Positions 50,130 through 62,000 of a stretch of DNA of 64,000 nt are shown piece by piece. The stretch spans positions 11,547,501 through 11,611,500 of the forward strand of contig OX344749.2 of the NCBI GenBank assembly GCA_947034885.2. The letters are read 5' to 3'. The notes beneath the pieces are model-generated. The model did no database searches, had not been told where the DNA came from, and saw only the letters and a program-made list of their open reading frames with translations. This DNA comes from Thuidium tamariscinum (taxonomy: Eukaryota > Streptophyta > Bryopsida > Hypnales > Thuidiaceae). Every line of letters starts with the position of its first letter. Position 1 is the first letter of the stretch. Position numbers and translations under genes: made by a program.

Positions 50130-53100
50130 ATGGCCGAAACTACGGCCTTGTGGGCTCTCTTCGTCGCTTTGCTTCTGGGCTTCCTTTCAATTCTGCTCTT
50201 CGTCCTAAATCCTAAACCGCACTCCAAATCACCTCCAACTGCTGCTACCCCTCAAACTACTCCTCTTTCATCGAAGAAAACTCCCGCATCCACGTCTCAC
50301 CCCAAGCAACGCTCTTCGGCCGCCGCCAAGGTTCCTCCCGCTTCTTTTAGGGTTGAGTTCTGGTTCGCAATTGTGTTTCCAATTGTAATCGCTTGTTTTC
50401 TCTACTTTGCAGGCGCATCGGCACCATGCGCACCATCCCCTGGAGCTGAATACTCTTAAAGGACATGCGGATGCTGTCACGGCCATTGCCTTCGCTTCCA
50501 ATGGGCGAGCCTTAGCCACAGGTGCACTGCTTGCTCTTGCATTTCTGCCCTATGTTTTCTTCATTCTCAGCTCTGGCCAGCTACAACGCGGTTTATTCTA
50601 TTTAGTGTCGTCGATGAATTATTGTGATATCGAATTTGCGTGCTACGAATGAACCGAGCTTCGGATCGCCTTCAACAAGCTTTAGAGGGAATTGCCTTTT
50701 AATCAATGAGTGTCCAAGGCAAGATCCAAAGCTTTCTCAATCTTATGCATAAATAGGCACACCAATAGAGAATTGTTCAAGTTAGAGTTAAATGTGTGAA
50801 TAGGTGTATAGTGTATCGTGAATAGTGTATCATTCACTAAGTAGAACAATCGCTGCAGTTGCAATTCTTCCTTTGTGACAGATGCTGCAATGCTGTGGTT
50901 TTCACTAAAGTTGGGGACTTGGAACTGCAGCTTGTGCTGACAGAGTGGTACGAGTTTTCAAATTGGATGATGTCGCGGGGAAAAGCTTCAAGTATGACTT
51001 CATTTCTACTTCTGTCTAAAACCCTAATTTTTTATTTTTTATTTTCAGAATGGTTATTAATGGCCATGATTGCTAGGCCTTCTGACAAATTCTTTCTATC
51101 TTGTACAGTTTTTTGCGCATAAATCTTCCAAGTGGGAGTAGTTGTCCAACAAAAGTAGCATTTGGACAAGGCTCAAATCAGCTCGTGATCGCAACTGAGG
51201 ATATCTCTGGTAAGGAAGTCTGATACACTGCATCCTCTTACTTTTGTGCCGACTAGCAAGTTTCATGTCTCAGAATTATTCACGTGATTATCGTTGAAGT
51301 ACAGTTTACACTAGTGACCATTTGGAAGAAACACATTTTGAATTTCGCCAGAATATACTTAGCTTGCCCTCTTATGATCGATCTCCCTATAATGCTGTCT
51401 TAACTTTCTTGAAACACTCTAAGTCAACTGAAAACCTTGTTATATAATTCTGATCGTTTTTTACCGATCTCTTAACTGCGTTGATTTCACACATAATTTG
51501 TAAAGGCACATGCTTAGGAAATGTGGCCGGTGATCTTTCAGGCACGGGACTTTGTATGTATGCTTCAGCTGGTGGGGGAGCAGCATCTGCTGCTAAAGAG
51601 CAGGGTAAACTTGCGCAACCGGAGATAAAGTGGGAGTTGAAAAATACTCATGATAAGAAGGGAATTGTTTCACTTGTGGGCTCCCCTGCCACGTATGGAA
51701 GTGGAAATGGCGGAGTCTTGCTGGCCTCATCCTCTGAAGGTCTAGTTTCTGACGTTTAATTGGTGTTTCTTTCATTTTTATATGGAGGATCGGATTTCGT
51801 TAGACTGAACCGATAATATCCCTGGGCAGTATGCGTTACATTGAATGTAACAGATATGCTTATCTGTTATGGAAAATATCGTACATGTTTATCGTTGATT
51901 CTTAGTAAGCGCTCTAGGAGGTAATGGCAATCTGTATTCAATAATCCACCAATAATCAATTGCAGGAACGGACATCAAGTTATGGGTAGCCGAGAGTGGC
52001 AAGTGTGTAGGCACAGTGGACACCAACCAGCTGAAAAACACTATGGCTACTCTCTCTCCCAATGGGCGTTTTGTAGCAGCTGCAGCCTTCACTGCAGACG
52101 TTAAGGTCCAGAAGACATCATTAACTTATATTCTAGGTGTATTGATCATGTTGCGGGAGCTTTTTTACTGGTAACTGCGTAGGGTACTGTTGCGGTAACC
52201 TCCGATTTTGGTGCATGTAGATTCGTGCAATATTGCTTATGGATAGGAGCTGTTCTTTTACAGATCTGGGAAGTTGTGTATGGGAAGGACAATCAAGTGA
52301 AAGAAGTCCCTAAGGTTATGCAGCTCAAGGGCCACAAGGTTAGTCTTCGACCAATTCGGAACTGGTCTCCATAAATTTGCGATTATTTCTGATAGAATCA
52401 AGCTGCACGTTTCTGTGAAATTTCCGTTATTGAACCCTTGTGCATTAGTCAACTTTCTGTCAGTTAATTGCATTTCCAAGGATATCAATCTTGTGGTTTG
52501 TGGATTAGATCACTGTGATCTCAGCTGGGTTTTTGAACCTCGAAGTGACGCTCTCCCAAGGTAGGTGGTTTTAGGGTTGACAATTCTAGTGGTGGATTGC
52601 GTGATTAGTTTTTATGATTTATTACATTGTTGCTGATTTTGTTACAATGTTGCTGGGTTACAGAGTGCAGTTACGTGGTTAGATTTCACGAGGGATTCAG
52701 AAAGGATAATCACTGCGTCCAAGGATGGGTCGATTAGGATATGGAACATTGATGGTAATTTCAACATCCTCAGAGTATCTTCACCTACGGTTGAAGGGCA
52801 CGTTACACTTGGGCCAAGCCAAGAAAATCAGCAATTCTGAGAATTCTTATCGTCTCAAGAGCTGAGAAATATCCCCGCTTGACAAACGAGAGTATTCAAA
52901 AAAAAAATTCTTGGCTTTTGGCATCTAATGTGAAACGTGCCTGAGTATATGTTTTGTTTGAGATTTTAGATTCTGCTTTCTTCCGATTTTTACGAATTGT
53001 TAAGAGAAATTTAAAAGTCCTTGTGTTGACTGCCAAGTTTATTTGACTTATTTTCTGATTCTAAACTGTTCTATCATGCTTGGCAGTTAGATACCACATG

Positions 53101-54128
53101 GATGAGGATCCCAAGTGTATCAAAGTGATGAAGATTCCACTTTTGGATTCGAAGGGTGTCCCAGTACAGTATGACAGACTTGCTGTATCACCTGACAACC
53201 AGATTCTGGCTGTTACGCACGGCAGCACGCTTCAGTGGTTGCGCACGGACTCTGGCGAAGTTTTGGACACTGCTGAAAATGCTCATGATGGTGCATGCCT
53301 CCTCCGTACTGTTATTGTTTTGGAACCTTTCTGCTCTTGGGGAAGGCTTGTCAGTTTTCAATTATTTGTATCTTATCTAAATGCATGTATTAAAATAGAA
53401 AGTCCACTTAGAAAGCTTACAGTAATTCCCTTATTTTTATCTTTCAAATGTGAGCATGATTTCTTCTTTCTATTTATACATTTGGCTACCTTCCTTCAAG
53501 CTTCCTAAATGGTTTATTTCAAATCCTAAAGATATGAAAGCTGAATGAAAGTTGCCTTGGTCGTTTGGGCACTTGCTGGTTTGAGTCCCTGTTTAAGGTT
53601 TTGGTCCGAATGCCATCCAAAATCATCACCTTGCATCAGTAAGAAGTTTTTGTCTGATTGATGTCACAGTTTTTCACTCATAGTTACGATTTGTTCGTAA
53701 TTTGTTCAGATAAAATTACAAGCCTAGAGTGGGCACCGCAGGCACTTCCTACAGGTATTCCCTCATTGCTTCCTTTCCTTCGTGTTCTATCATCACGCAC
53801 TTTGTCGCAGGTCAACTTAGGTATTTACCATGTGTCGCTTATTATTGTACCCAGAATCTCAGTGACGTGAGAAGTTCAATGAAAGCATTTCTTTCGTATT
53901 AAATCATTTGTTTGAAGGGTATACAGTTCCATCAGATTCTAGCAATTGTATTCATGTTTTGGTGATTTCCAAGTGCAGCATGACACTGCCATACTTGGAT
54001 TTCAATCCTTAGTAATTCGTGAACTTGAATTCTAACTCGAAATGTTTTCAGAGCGTGGCAAGTCCGCTATTCTGGCAACGGCAAGCTCGGACAAAAAAGT
54101 GAAGTTGTGGTATCCTCCGCATTTATGA
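50130..54128 (+). CDS. TBL2-like membrane-anchored WD40-repeat protein
   Basis: Transducin beta-like 2 homologue; animal TBL2 is an ER membrane protein linked to the stress kinase PERK, while the plant role is not established. Exons: 50130-50330, 50413-50521, 50931-50991, 51109-51209, 51542-51739, 51966-52105, 52264-52338, 52664-52754, 53087-53290, 53710-53754, 54052-54128. All are GT-AG, in phase; 1302 nt, 433 aa. Residues about 6-28 form a hydrophobic helix (ALWALFVALLLGFLSILLFV), a signal-anchor. A Ser/Thr/Pro/Lys-rich linker and a His-rich patch (AHRHHAHH) follow. WD40 blades begin at LKGHADAVTAIAF. Later family motifs are VVRVFKLDDV, DTNQLKN, SPNGRFVAAAAFTADVKIWE, SKDGSIRIWN, THGSTLQWL and SSDKKVKLW. 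The first ATG was chosen because it gives the anchor; exon 3 is short and placed by homology. Confidence 0.93.
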
Positions 54129-56368
54129 GGTCAGCAGTTGTTTTCATCCGTAGACGATATGCGAAACCCGCATAAGGATAGAGTAACCGTCTTGAGGTAT
54201 GCAGGGCATTTCGCGTTATGAAGCGTAGGAAGATTGAGCCTAGAGTAGTAAACGAACTACCAGAAATGACCATTTATCCTTGTGTGAGTTGTACATGTGC
54301 GGACTTAGGAATGTTAGACTGTATTCAATTTCATTGGTTTTAATAGAACTGGAGCTTGTCCCCAGGACGTTGTCCAGACTCTCTGGCTTTCTGTGTTCAT
54401 TGTTTTGTTGCCTCATGCTACAACTAGTTTTGGACCTTTGATTATAACGGTATGACTACTTAGCCAAAATCTAATTACATTACATACAGAGGCTCTCATA
54501 AGTATTCAAAAATAGCCATAACAATTGAGAATTTGAATTATTTTCAGTAAATTTTGGACATGTTGAGGTGAAAGTGACACATTTGTATAAAATTAGTTTT
54601 TAAGAAAATTTAAGTAAATGTTTTATCTCTCAAGAGTTTAATCAAATTGATTGGTGAACAGAAACTTCTAATACAAGAAGAAAAAAAATTCAAGATTCTT
54701 TAGTAAGTGGAACGAGAATTCTTTATTGAAATATTTGGTAAGAATATCATGAATTTTAAATTTTTATTGAGTGAAATATTACTAACTAAAATATGGCTTC
54801 AAATATTTACATTTCTTATAATTCATTTAAAATAACTCCTAAAAATCATATAAAATAGTTACAGTAATGTAATGTATATTGTATTGTACAACAATAATAC
54901 ATAGTACGGTTTTAGGTGCATTGTACTTTGGAGGTCACTTACTTCATGTGATTCTGAATGCCCCCTATTTTATCGAGTAGTAGGATCAATATGGAAGTGT
55001 TACTAATATGTAGAGAGTTTCTAATTCAATGTGGTGACAAAGCAATAGAGGTTTTAATGAATGCTTTGGATTGATAGTTGTGAAGGCTTTTCAAAGATGC
55101 TCATATAAGAGGCTTTAATTTTTCTAAATTTAAATTTAGAAATTTACAAAGAATTTTTACAAAATATAATACTTAGTATTTTGGAGATTTGTGATTTTTA
55201 TGTCACAAATAAAGCCTTATATCTTAAGCTTAATCTCAAAAAATGTATATCATTGATATTCAAAGCATCATAATGCAATATTGCAAAATATGAAAATGAG
55301 ATTTCAATGTCCATATTCAAGGAAGATTTGATTCTTGTAATTATAATAATGTCAAAAGTGTCTTCAATGCAATGAATTTTTCTAAGCTTGTTATAGTATC
55401 CTTCACCTCTTGTAGTTGTAAATGTTAATGGTTCAAATTTCAAGCTCATAACAAAATCGTTCACCTCTTATAGTTGCAAGCTTGCAAACAATGATGGTTC
55501 ATATTTGTAACCTAATTTGGTGCATTTACCTATGCAATCAAATAAGTTCCTCAACAAATGTTGTTCAAAAGGTAAGAAGACCAAAAAACATCCCCTTATG
55601 AGTTAATCACAAATAGGAGAAGCTAAACTCCTTGAAATATTTCTACATAAATTCTCATTGAAAAAAAATAGAATTGACATCTAACCAAAGCTATTTCATA
55701 TTTTTCGAACCTTTGTAAAATTAGTTACAAATTTTTGGAGATGAAGTGCAATAATCATTGAAAGCTTCACCCTAGGAAACTTTCACCCTATACATAATTG
55801 GTACATTAATGATGTATTGAAGAAAGCAATATGTACCATTGCATTATTGGACACCTACAAATCACTTTTAGAGCCTAATTAATTTTAGGGCCTCTTACTT
55901 TAAAGTAGGAAAACCCATTAATTTCAGTGTACTCATTGTTTGACACTAAAGTTCTCTCTAAAATGTCCCCCAAAGGACCTTGAAATCATCTTCTTGCTTA
56001 GTTGTAGTTAGAAGGCTGTGATTTTCTTAAATTTTGATGTGAGAATCAACACAACTTTCCTAAGAGTGCTGATTTAGGTCCCTAGTGAATCCTACTTTGA
56101 AAATTTATAGAAATTAGATACCTTATCAAATTTTTTTTTTATAATTTATGATTTCTAATTGCTAATACTCCAAAAATATTTTTTTTAGAAAAAGATGATT
56201 CCAAGTATATTGAAATTACTTAAAGCAGTTGTTATGGGTGCTCCTAACTTACTCCATGTAAATGCTAGGGACCAACCCTTTTTTTTCAGCACCATGGGGC
56301 CAAATTGCACCATTTCAAAATAAATGTCTTTTTTTCATCATAAATTTTCCAATTCTCTTTAAAATATA
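54129..56368. other. Spacer; TBL2-like 3' UTR then AT-rich DNA
   Basis: The first 200-300 bp are probably 3' UTR. The rest is AT-rich with no supported gene. It includes the repeat copy at 55623-55741. Confidence 0.5.
55623..55741 (+). repeat. Dispersed repeat copy (paired with 33651-33773)
   Basis: Aligns in the same orientation with 33651-33773, including TAGAATTGACATCTAACC. Downstream, GGTACATTAATG and ATATGTACC recall the inverted words beside the other copy, but the foldback is poorer here. Confidence 0.55.
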
Positions 56369-56505
56369 GAAAGTGCCAAGATGGCGATCACTTCAAATTT
56401 GGTGAAGTGTCGTATTTCTACATTCATCCCTCTTTTGGACTTAAAAACACTTTTCCATCATATTCAAACACTTTTTCATCTAAATTTGGCAACTTCATCT
56501 CAAAT
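56369..56505 (+). repeat. Dispersed repeat copy B (paired with 6350-6480)
   Basis: Same family as 6350-6480 with about 80% identity by eye. It lies 470-600 bp upstream of the pTAC5 start, so it may be in the promoter. Confidence 0.6.
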
Positions 56506-56544
56506 AGTAAAGAAAAAGGGCTGCTGTACCACTTGAAGCAATTG

Positions 56545-56608
56545 CAGGGACCAACCGGAAGGACCAAGTGCAGGGACCAACTGAACTGAAAGGAAGGGAC
56601 CAACTGAA
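56545..56608 (+). repeat. Short GGACCAA-containing tandem repeats
   Basis: Four copies of GGACCAA occur within 64 bp, three of them extended as GGGACCAAC. They sit between the dispersed repeat and pTAC5. Possibly part of the pTAC5 leader or promoter; function unknown. Confidence 0.5.
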
Positions 56609-56977
56609 TTGACGAAAACAAGAGTTGTTGGTAGACCCCTGAAGGCCGGGATAGAAAGAGCGACGAAGAGAAAGCCGAAGGTCCCGTCTCGCAAGCAGCA
56701 CTCATGGCCGGAGGATAAGCTTGAGTCCCTGACGAATTTCGCTGCGGCCCTTCAGTTGGATGTGAAGTTCCAGTTGCTCTTCTCAATCGCAACTTCGAAA
56801 ACGTGGAATCGTCGCACAGTTGCTGCTGTTCTCGATTGTAGCTTCGCAACCATTATTGAATCGTCGCCATTCGTGCCCGCCCACTTGCTTCGATTTTGTG
56901 TTGAATTGAACTTGTCATTCTTGTAGGCGCAGATTGTGAATTTGGGATACGAGAAAACACAGAGAGGGCCGCTCCTG

Positions 56978-58261
56978 ATGGAGTCGTCGGCACTCGTCCT
57001 GTCGTCGTGCTCCTTGCGCCCCTGCTCGTGGGTTCCCCATTCCCCTGCGGTTTTACATTTCGCATCAAAATCCTTATTCTCCCGTTCTCCGTTGGTTTGC
57101 TTCCGCCCTCGCGCAACAACCTCTGGAGGCGACGCCGAGGAGCAGCGGTGGCTTCGCGAGGAGCAGCGGTGGTTGCGTGAGGAGCAGCGGTGGTTACGCG
57201 AGGAGGAACGATGGCATTCCGAGCGGCGTCTCATGGCTGATGAGCTCGCGCATCTGAAGCGCGAGGTGGAGCAGCTCCGAGGTCAAGTCCATGACCGTCG
57301 ATCGCTTCCCGCTGTGGTGGCCAGTTTGAAGGAGCTTGTGCAATCGTTCCCCGCGGAGGAGAGGGAGAGGGAGTTGGAGATTCGACCTAGCATCGAATTC
57401 GTGGAGGAGGAATTCGCGGAATCTGTGTCGGTTTCGGATCATCGAAGCATGGCGTCGTTTAGCTCCGACGAGAGTAGGGTCTCCCCGTCGCCTTCGATTC
57501 CTTCGATGTCAGAATTTTCTATTGATTTGATGACGGAAGCACCGTCGGGAGTTGCGCCAATGCGGCCACGGACCGAATTGCGTAAAGGTGCCGAAGGGGA
57601 TGAGGTGCAAGCGCTGCAAGAAGCGTTGGAAGCATTAGGGTTTTACTCCGGAGAAGAGGACATTGAGTATTCAATGTTCGCGGACGGCACTGAAGCGGCC
57701 GTGAGAACCTGGCAGGCGACTCTGGGTGTGCGAGAGGACGGCGTGGCGTCGCCCGCGCTTCTGGCTATCTTATTTGGCGAGGAAAACCCAAACGCTAATG
57801 CACCAAACCCTAATGCAAACGGACGAACCTCCACGACCCAGCAATCAGATCCCTGGGGAGCGCCACCCGTGGCGACAATAGAAAGCCACTTGTTGCACAA
57901 GAAGACGTTTGCGGAAGACAAGAGAGACGTGGAGAACACACAGGATGGCGAGATGGCTGCCAATCGCAGAGTATTTCTGCTGGGCGAGAATCGCTGGGAG
58001 GAGCCCGGGCGACTGCGACCACGAGCGACCACGAGCAATGGAGCTCAATCTGCGGCGCCATGGTCGGAGGAAAAGTGCTTCTCGTGCAAGGGAGAAGGCG
58101 TGTGCATGTGCACGGAATGCGAAGGCACTGGGGAATTGAATGTGGAGGACCAGTTTCTGGACTGGGTGGAGGAGGGCGCTAAGTGCCCGTATTGCGAGGG
58201 CTCCGGCGCCACTCCCTGTGACGTTTGCTTAGGAAAAGGGGTTGTTGCTGCTCCTGTTTAG
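56978..58261 (+). CDS. PTAC5: pTAC5-like plastid nucleoid protein (PG-binding-like plus DnaJ-type zinc finger)
   Basis: Homologue of PLASTID TRANSCRIPTIONALLY ACTIVE CHROMOSOME 5, found in the plastid nucleoid and linked to plastid transcription and stress. Single exon, 427 aa from the first ATG; an upstream extension of the frame lacks an ATG. Residues 1-40 are Ser/Arg/Pro-rich with few acidic residues, as in a chloroplast transit peptide. Residues 54-81 hold a heptad repeat (EEQRWLR three times, then EEERWHS), followed by a coiled coil. Residues about 200-265 form a peptidoglycan-binding-like domain (GDEVQALQEALEALGFYSGE, then TWQATLGVREDGV). The motif RVFLLGENRWEEPGRLR is conserved in the family. 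Residues about 366-422 carry four zinc motifs: CFSCKGEG, CTECEGTG, CPYCEGSG, CDVCLGKG. GC-rich relative to its surroundings. It converges on the SET/MYND gene, 761 bp separating the two stops. Confidence 0.95.
   Translation: MESSALVLSSCSLRPCSWVPHSPAVLHFASKSLFSRSPLVCFRPRATTSGGDAEEQRWLREEQRWLREEQRWLREEERWHSERRLMADELAHLKREVEQLRGQVHDRRSLPAVVASLKELVQSFPAEERERELEIRPSIEFVEEEFAESVSVSDHRSMASFSSDESRVSPSPSIPSMSEFSIDLMTEAPSGVAPMRPRTELRKGAEGDEVQALQEALEALGFYSGEEDIEYSMFADGTEAAVRTWQATLGVREDGVASPALLAILFGEENPNANAPNPNANGRTSTTQQSDPWGAPPVATIESHLLHKKTFAEDKRDVENTQDGEMAANRRVFLLGENRWEEPGRLRPRATTSNGAQSAAPWSEEKCFSCKGEGVCMCTECEGTGELNVEDQFLDWVEEGAKCPYCEGSGATPCDVCLGKGVVAAPV
57137..57220 (+). repeat. 21-bp coding tandem repeat in pTAC5
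   Basis: Four units of 21 bp (57137, 57158, 57179, 57200) encode EEQRWLR three times and the variant EEERWHS. The first three are nearly identical in DNA, so copy number may vary between lines. Confidence 0.85.
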
Positions 58262-58320
58262 TGCTCATCTTGCATTGTTTGCATCTCGCATTTCTCTTCC
58301 TGATTGATTGATGCGCCTGT

Positions 58321-58690
58321 TGCCTTTCAGATCTCCGTTGTAGATTTGTACATGGGTCACTCGTGCTTTAAGCAGTAGTGACTGAAGAGTTGTAAATTAC
58401 AGGATGTGATGTATAAAGCATTGTAAATCTCCCGGCTTTTGTTGTCATGTTTGCTTAGGACGAGGCTCTGCTGCGGATGCTATTCCAGCTTGATGTTCCT
58501 ATTACCTGTACTATTGATAACTTCTCCCATTCTTCTTGCCTTTCAGTTCTTCCGTCGCAGATTTGTAAATGGGTTATCATGCGTACGAACTGGAGCTGTG
58601 GAGTGCAGAACGTGATATGTAAAGCACTGAAAATCTCGTGGCATTCCCTGTCATGTTTGCTCAGAGCGAGGCGCCGCTGCTACTTCTTTG
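58321..58690 (+). repeat. Degenerate tandem duplication in the pTAC5 3' flank
   Basis: A unit of about 150 bp starts TGCCTTTCAG at 58321 and recurs at 58537. Both copies share in order AGATTTGTA, CATGGGT or AATGGGT, GTGATGTATAAAGCA or GTGATATGTAAAGCA, GTCATGTTTGCT, and GCGAGGC or ACGAGGC. The offset falls from 216 to 205 bp because of indels. It probably lies in the 3' UTR or terminator region. Confidence 0.65.
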
Positions 58691-59022
58691 TAACAAAACG
58701 GACTGATACAGTGATGTCATGAATGATTCTGTTCTTGATAAATCAATAAAAGTCACACCTACGTACAAAACATGATGTAAATTCTAATTTAGCCCCAAGA
58801 AACTGTCTCGAGAAGTCAACCATATGCAATACAATATTCACCAAACGCCAAGGTTTCAATCAGTGATGAAAGGAAAAATAAGGCTAGTGTTTCAGTACCT
58901 TAGATTATCATGCTTCCACAGACTTTTTGTACTTCTTGAATTTTTGCCACCCAAATTTTACCCCAACTTTTGTTTTATAAAGAAGTGTAACCTCAGTTTA
59001 CACAAGAGATGCTCTGACGAAC

Positions 59023-62000
59023 TCAATCTACCAAGGAGCCCTTGTATGCAACTTCTGCATGGGCCTCTTGCAGAGTAGAAGTGAGGCTTACAACAAGGCT
59101 AGATTTTGATCCATGAGTTACTTGAAGAACAGAATATGCCTTCCCTAACGAATGAATTGCCTCCGCCGAGTGTCCTACAAGCCTGCACGTACCACCACCA
59201 CATGTAAGGAAACGACACCCAATTGCAACCACATAGATTCTTGGCAAAAATACACATCGTAGAGTCAAGGTTGAGGGTTGATTTTGATTTTGATTAAACC
59301 TATAATCAGCACCTTGAAAATTCTTAGTTTACTCATAGAATGATAGTATCCTATTAAAAATACAAAGACGCCCTGGAACTCTCTTTCAATTGTCAGCAAC
59401 AAAGAAGGTAGTGAAATAATATGATGCTCATTTGGACGCTATTAGACATACCTTATGCAAAGACTTGTAAGCGAACTGGAATTGTAAAGCTACACAGAAA
59501 AGCGACTTCAAAAAATGCAAACAGTAAGATGTCAGTGCCTTACCATTGAAGCTTTCCAAGCGTAAAATATTGAAGCCCAAGAAGGGGAGAGAATGGAGGA
59601 TAGGCTTCTGTTGATCATCATCCACACCAGCCGAAGCTCAAATCAGTTATACATCCAGGCCATTGTAATGCAGACATATCGAAACCAGTAGACCAAATGT
59701 CATTATAACTGACGGATTGAAATTTCGGCGCCACAAAATATGGTGCGGGTTGCAAAATCATCAAACCGCAAAGATTTATTTCACACACGTAGTGGTTTGG
59801 GAGAGGAAAGAAACTTCTTCGCAATAAGTACTACCCACAGTACTTACATTTTTTGGTGTATCTAATCGAAATTTAAGCAAGAAAAGGGGACTTACGTTCA
59901 TAAGCTGGAATAGTGCTCTGGCAATAGTCCAACGCTTCCGTCCAATCCTTCATTTCCATGCAGATCTACCCAAACATACGTCAAATCTTTGAGAGGCAGT
60001 CGGAGGACTCAACTATACGCTAGTAGTTCAAAAGATTAGTTGACTGTAAATGGTTGAGTGACACACCTTTAAAAGAGCATCATGTGTTCGTAGCAAATAA
60101 ACTGACTTTGTATGCCACAATTTCAACTGCAAGGCTTCCACCTCTATGTATAGCCTCCGCGCAGTCTCAAGGTCTTTCAAGTTAAGGCCTTACAACACAT
60201 GTTCATGTGATTTCAATTTCAATTGTAACCATAGTTACAGAATGTTAGAAATAATATAACTCTACATACCTCAAAAGAAGTAGAAAAATAAGGATAGCTA
60301 CTACACGTGCATATCACAGATCTTGTTCCTACGAACTTAAAGACAAAAGTGATCATAACTTTGATGGCGAAATTTGAAAATGAGATCAACAAATATTTAG
60401 TTAAATTGGCAATCTTAACGATGAGAGGGGCGTTGACAAGGATGTTCAAAAGAAAGGGGATACTGCCAGCAGAATACACATTGGATGCTTCCAAGGCCTT
60501 CAATTCAACCTCCCTGGCAAGAGTCTTCAACTCTTGCTCATCACGATTGCTTTCACAAGTCTCACAAGTGATCTTGTCACATCCTGAAACCACAAATACA
60601 GGGACGATAAGGCAACTTAAAGCGAGGGTGAGTTCAAAAACTTGCACCTTGAGGAGTTGAGACAAGACCCCTTACCTAGCTCTGCAACTAAAGGTCCGTC
60701 ACAATTCGAGTTAACACACCTGTATCCTTCAAGATATGCATCCTCCCTAGAGCCAGCAGGTGAACCCTGCTATGGAAATCAACATAATGTCAATCCTTCC
60801 AAAGAGTCGAGTCCCATACAACTTACAAACAATGGCACATGTACCTAATAGAAGATGTCCCCTTACCAGGGGCCTGATAAAATCAAATAAACTTGACAGG
60901 ATTATTCTCTTTGCCGCAAAAAAAAAAAAAGGTAAATTTTTTTTAAATGGATTCTAAACCACGAATCAAATACCACAAGCCATGCGCTGCAAATAAACAA
61001 GATGCACTTTCCCGAAGATAGAGCATCTTGTCGATACATACCAGTCGGCTACAGCGGATGCAATTACAATCAAAGTAATATTGGTCCCGGAGAGCCTTCC
61101 TCCGGGCAGTTGTACTGGCTGCCAATTCCACATAACTAATGGTAATCTGTCCAGCAAATCCGAAATACGTGAGTCAATAACAAAGACAAGGCAATCTATC
61201 ATTTGATCTTTATCCATGTCACAAGGCACTACATCATAGATAATCCAAAATACACTAGAGGATTTGGCAAAAGTAATAAGGTGATCAACGCATGACCACC
61301 ACCCAAGTGTAGCTTTAACCTGAAATGGTAAATTAATACACATAGAAACTCACCTCAGTCCCCTCTTCTATGTCACCTAAAGCTCGCACAGCAGCATGAC
61401 TTCCATCAAAATGAAGGACAGCATTCGGAAAGCAGCTGCAGATCATACAAACAACAATAGTTAAAGCTCTTTAGCAATTCTCAGTGCATCAAACCACTTC
61501 CTACGCAGAAGGCTCCTCAGCACGTACACATTACTTATAGATCAATACAAATGGCATACAATATTTCAACTTTTTAACAAACCTGTGGTTAATGATTGAT
61601 ATGACAGGATAAAGTCCTGTACCCAAAGGCCTCACTTCCTCGTCGCAAATTGTATGAGCATTGCAAGCAAACTGTACACATACACAAGAACATACATGTT
61701 TGTCATAGATCAAACATAATCAAATAAATACATCAAATTCATGGCATGAGAGTAAATTGCTTCACGTTCTGTAATTCAAAGTTTCGAAAAATGGAACTCG
61801 CGCGTGCTTACCCTACAGATTATTTGCGTAACGTCTTTCAAATCCACCTTGTCTGGAACCACCATTTGTTGCACTAAACTAGCCATCTGCGCATACATCA
61901 TTAATCGATCCTCACCGGTATCTGACATGTCTGCATTACGTGTGAAGGTCTAACACTCTCCAGTGATTATCAACCCTGATTGTTGGTCAAAGAATAATGC

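Noticed and set aside
60219..60665. 148-aa minus ORF and 117-aa plus ORF
   Set aside because: Read-through of exon 10 of the SET/MYND gene into introns, and its antisense shadow.
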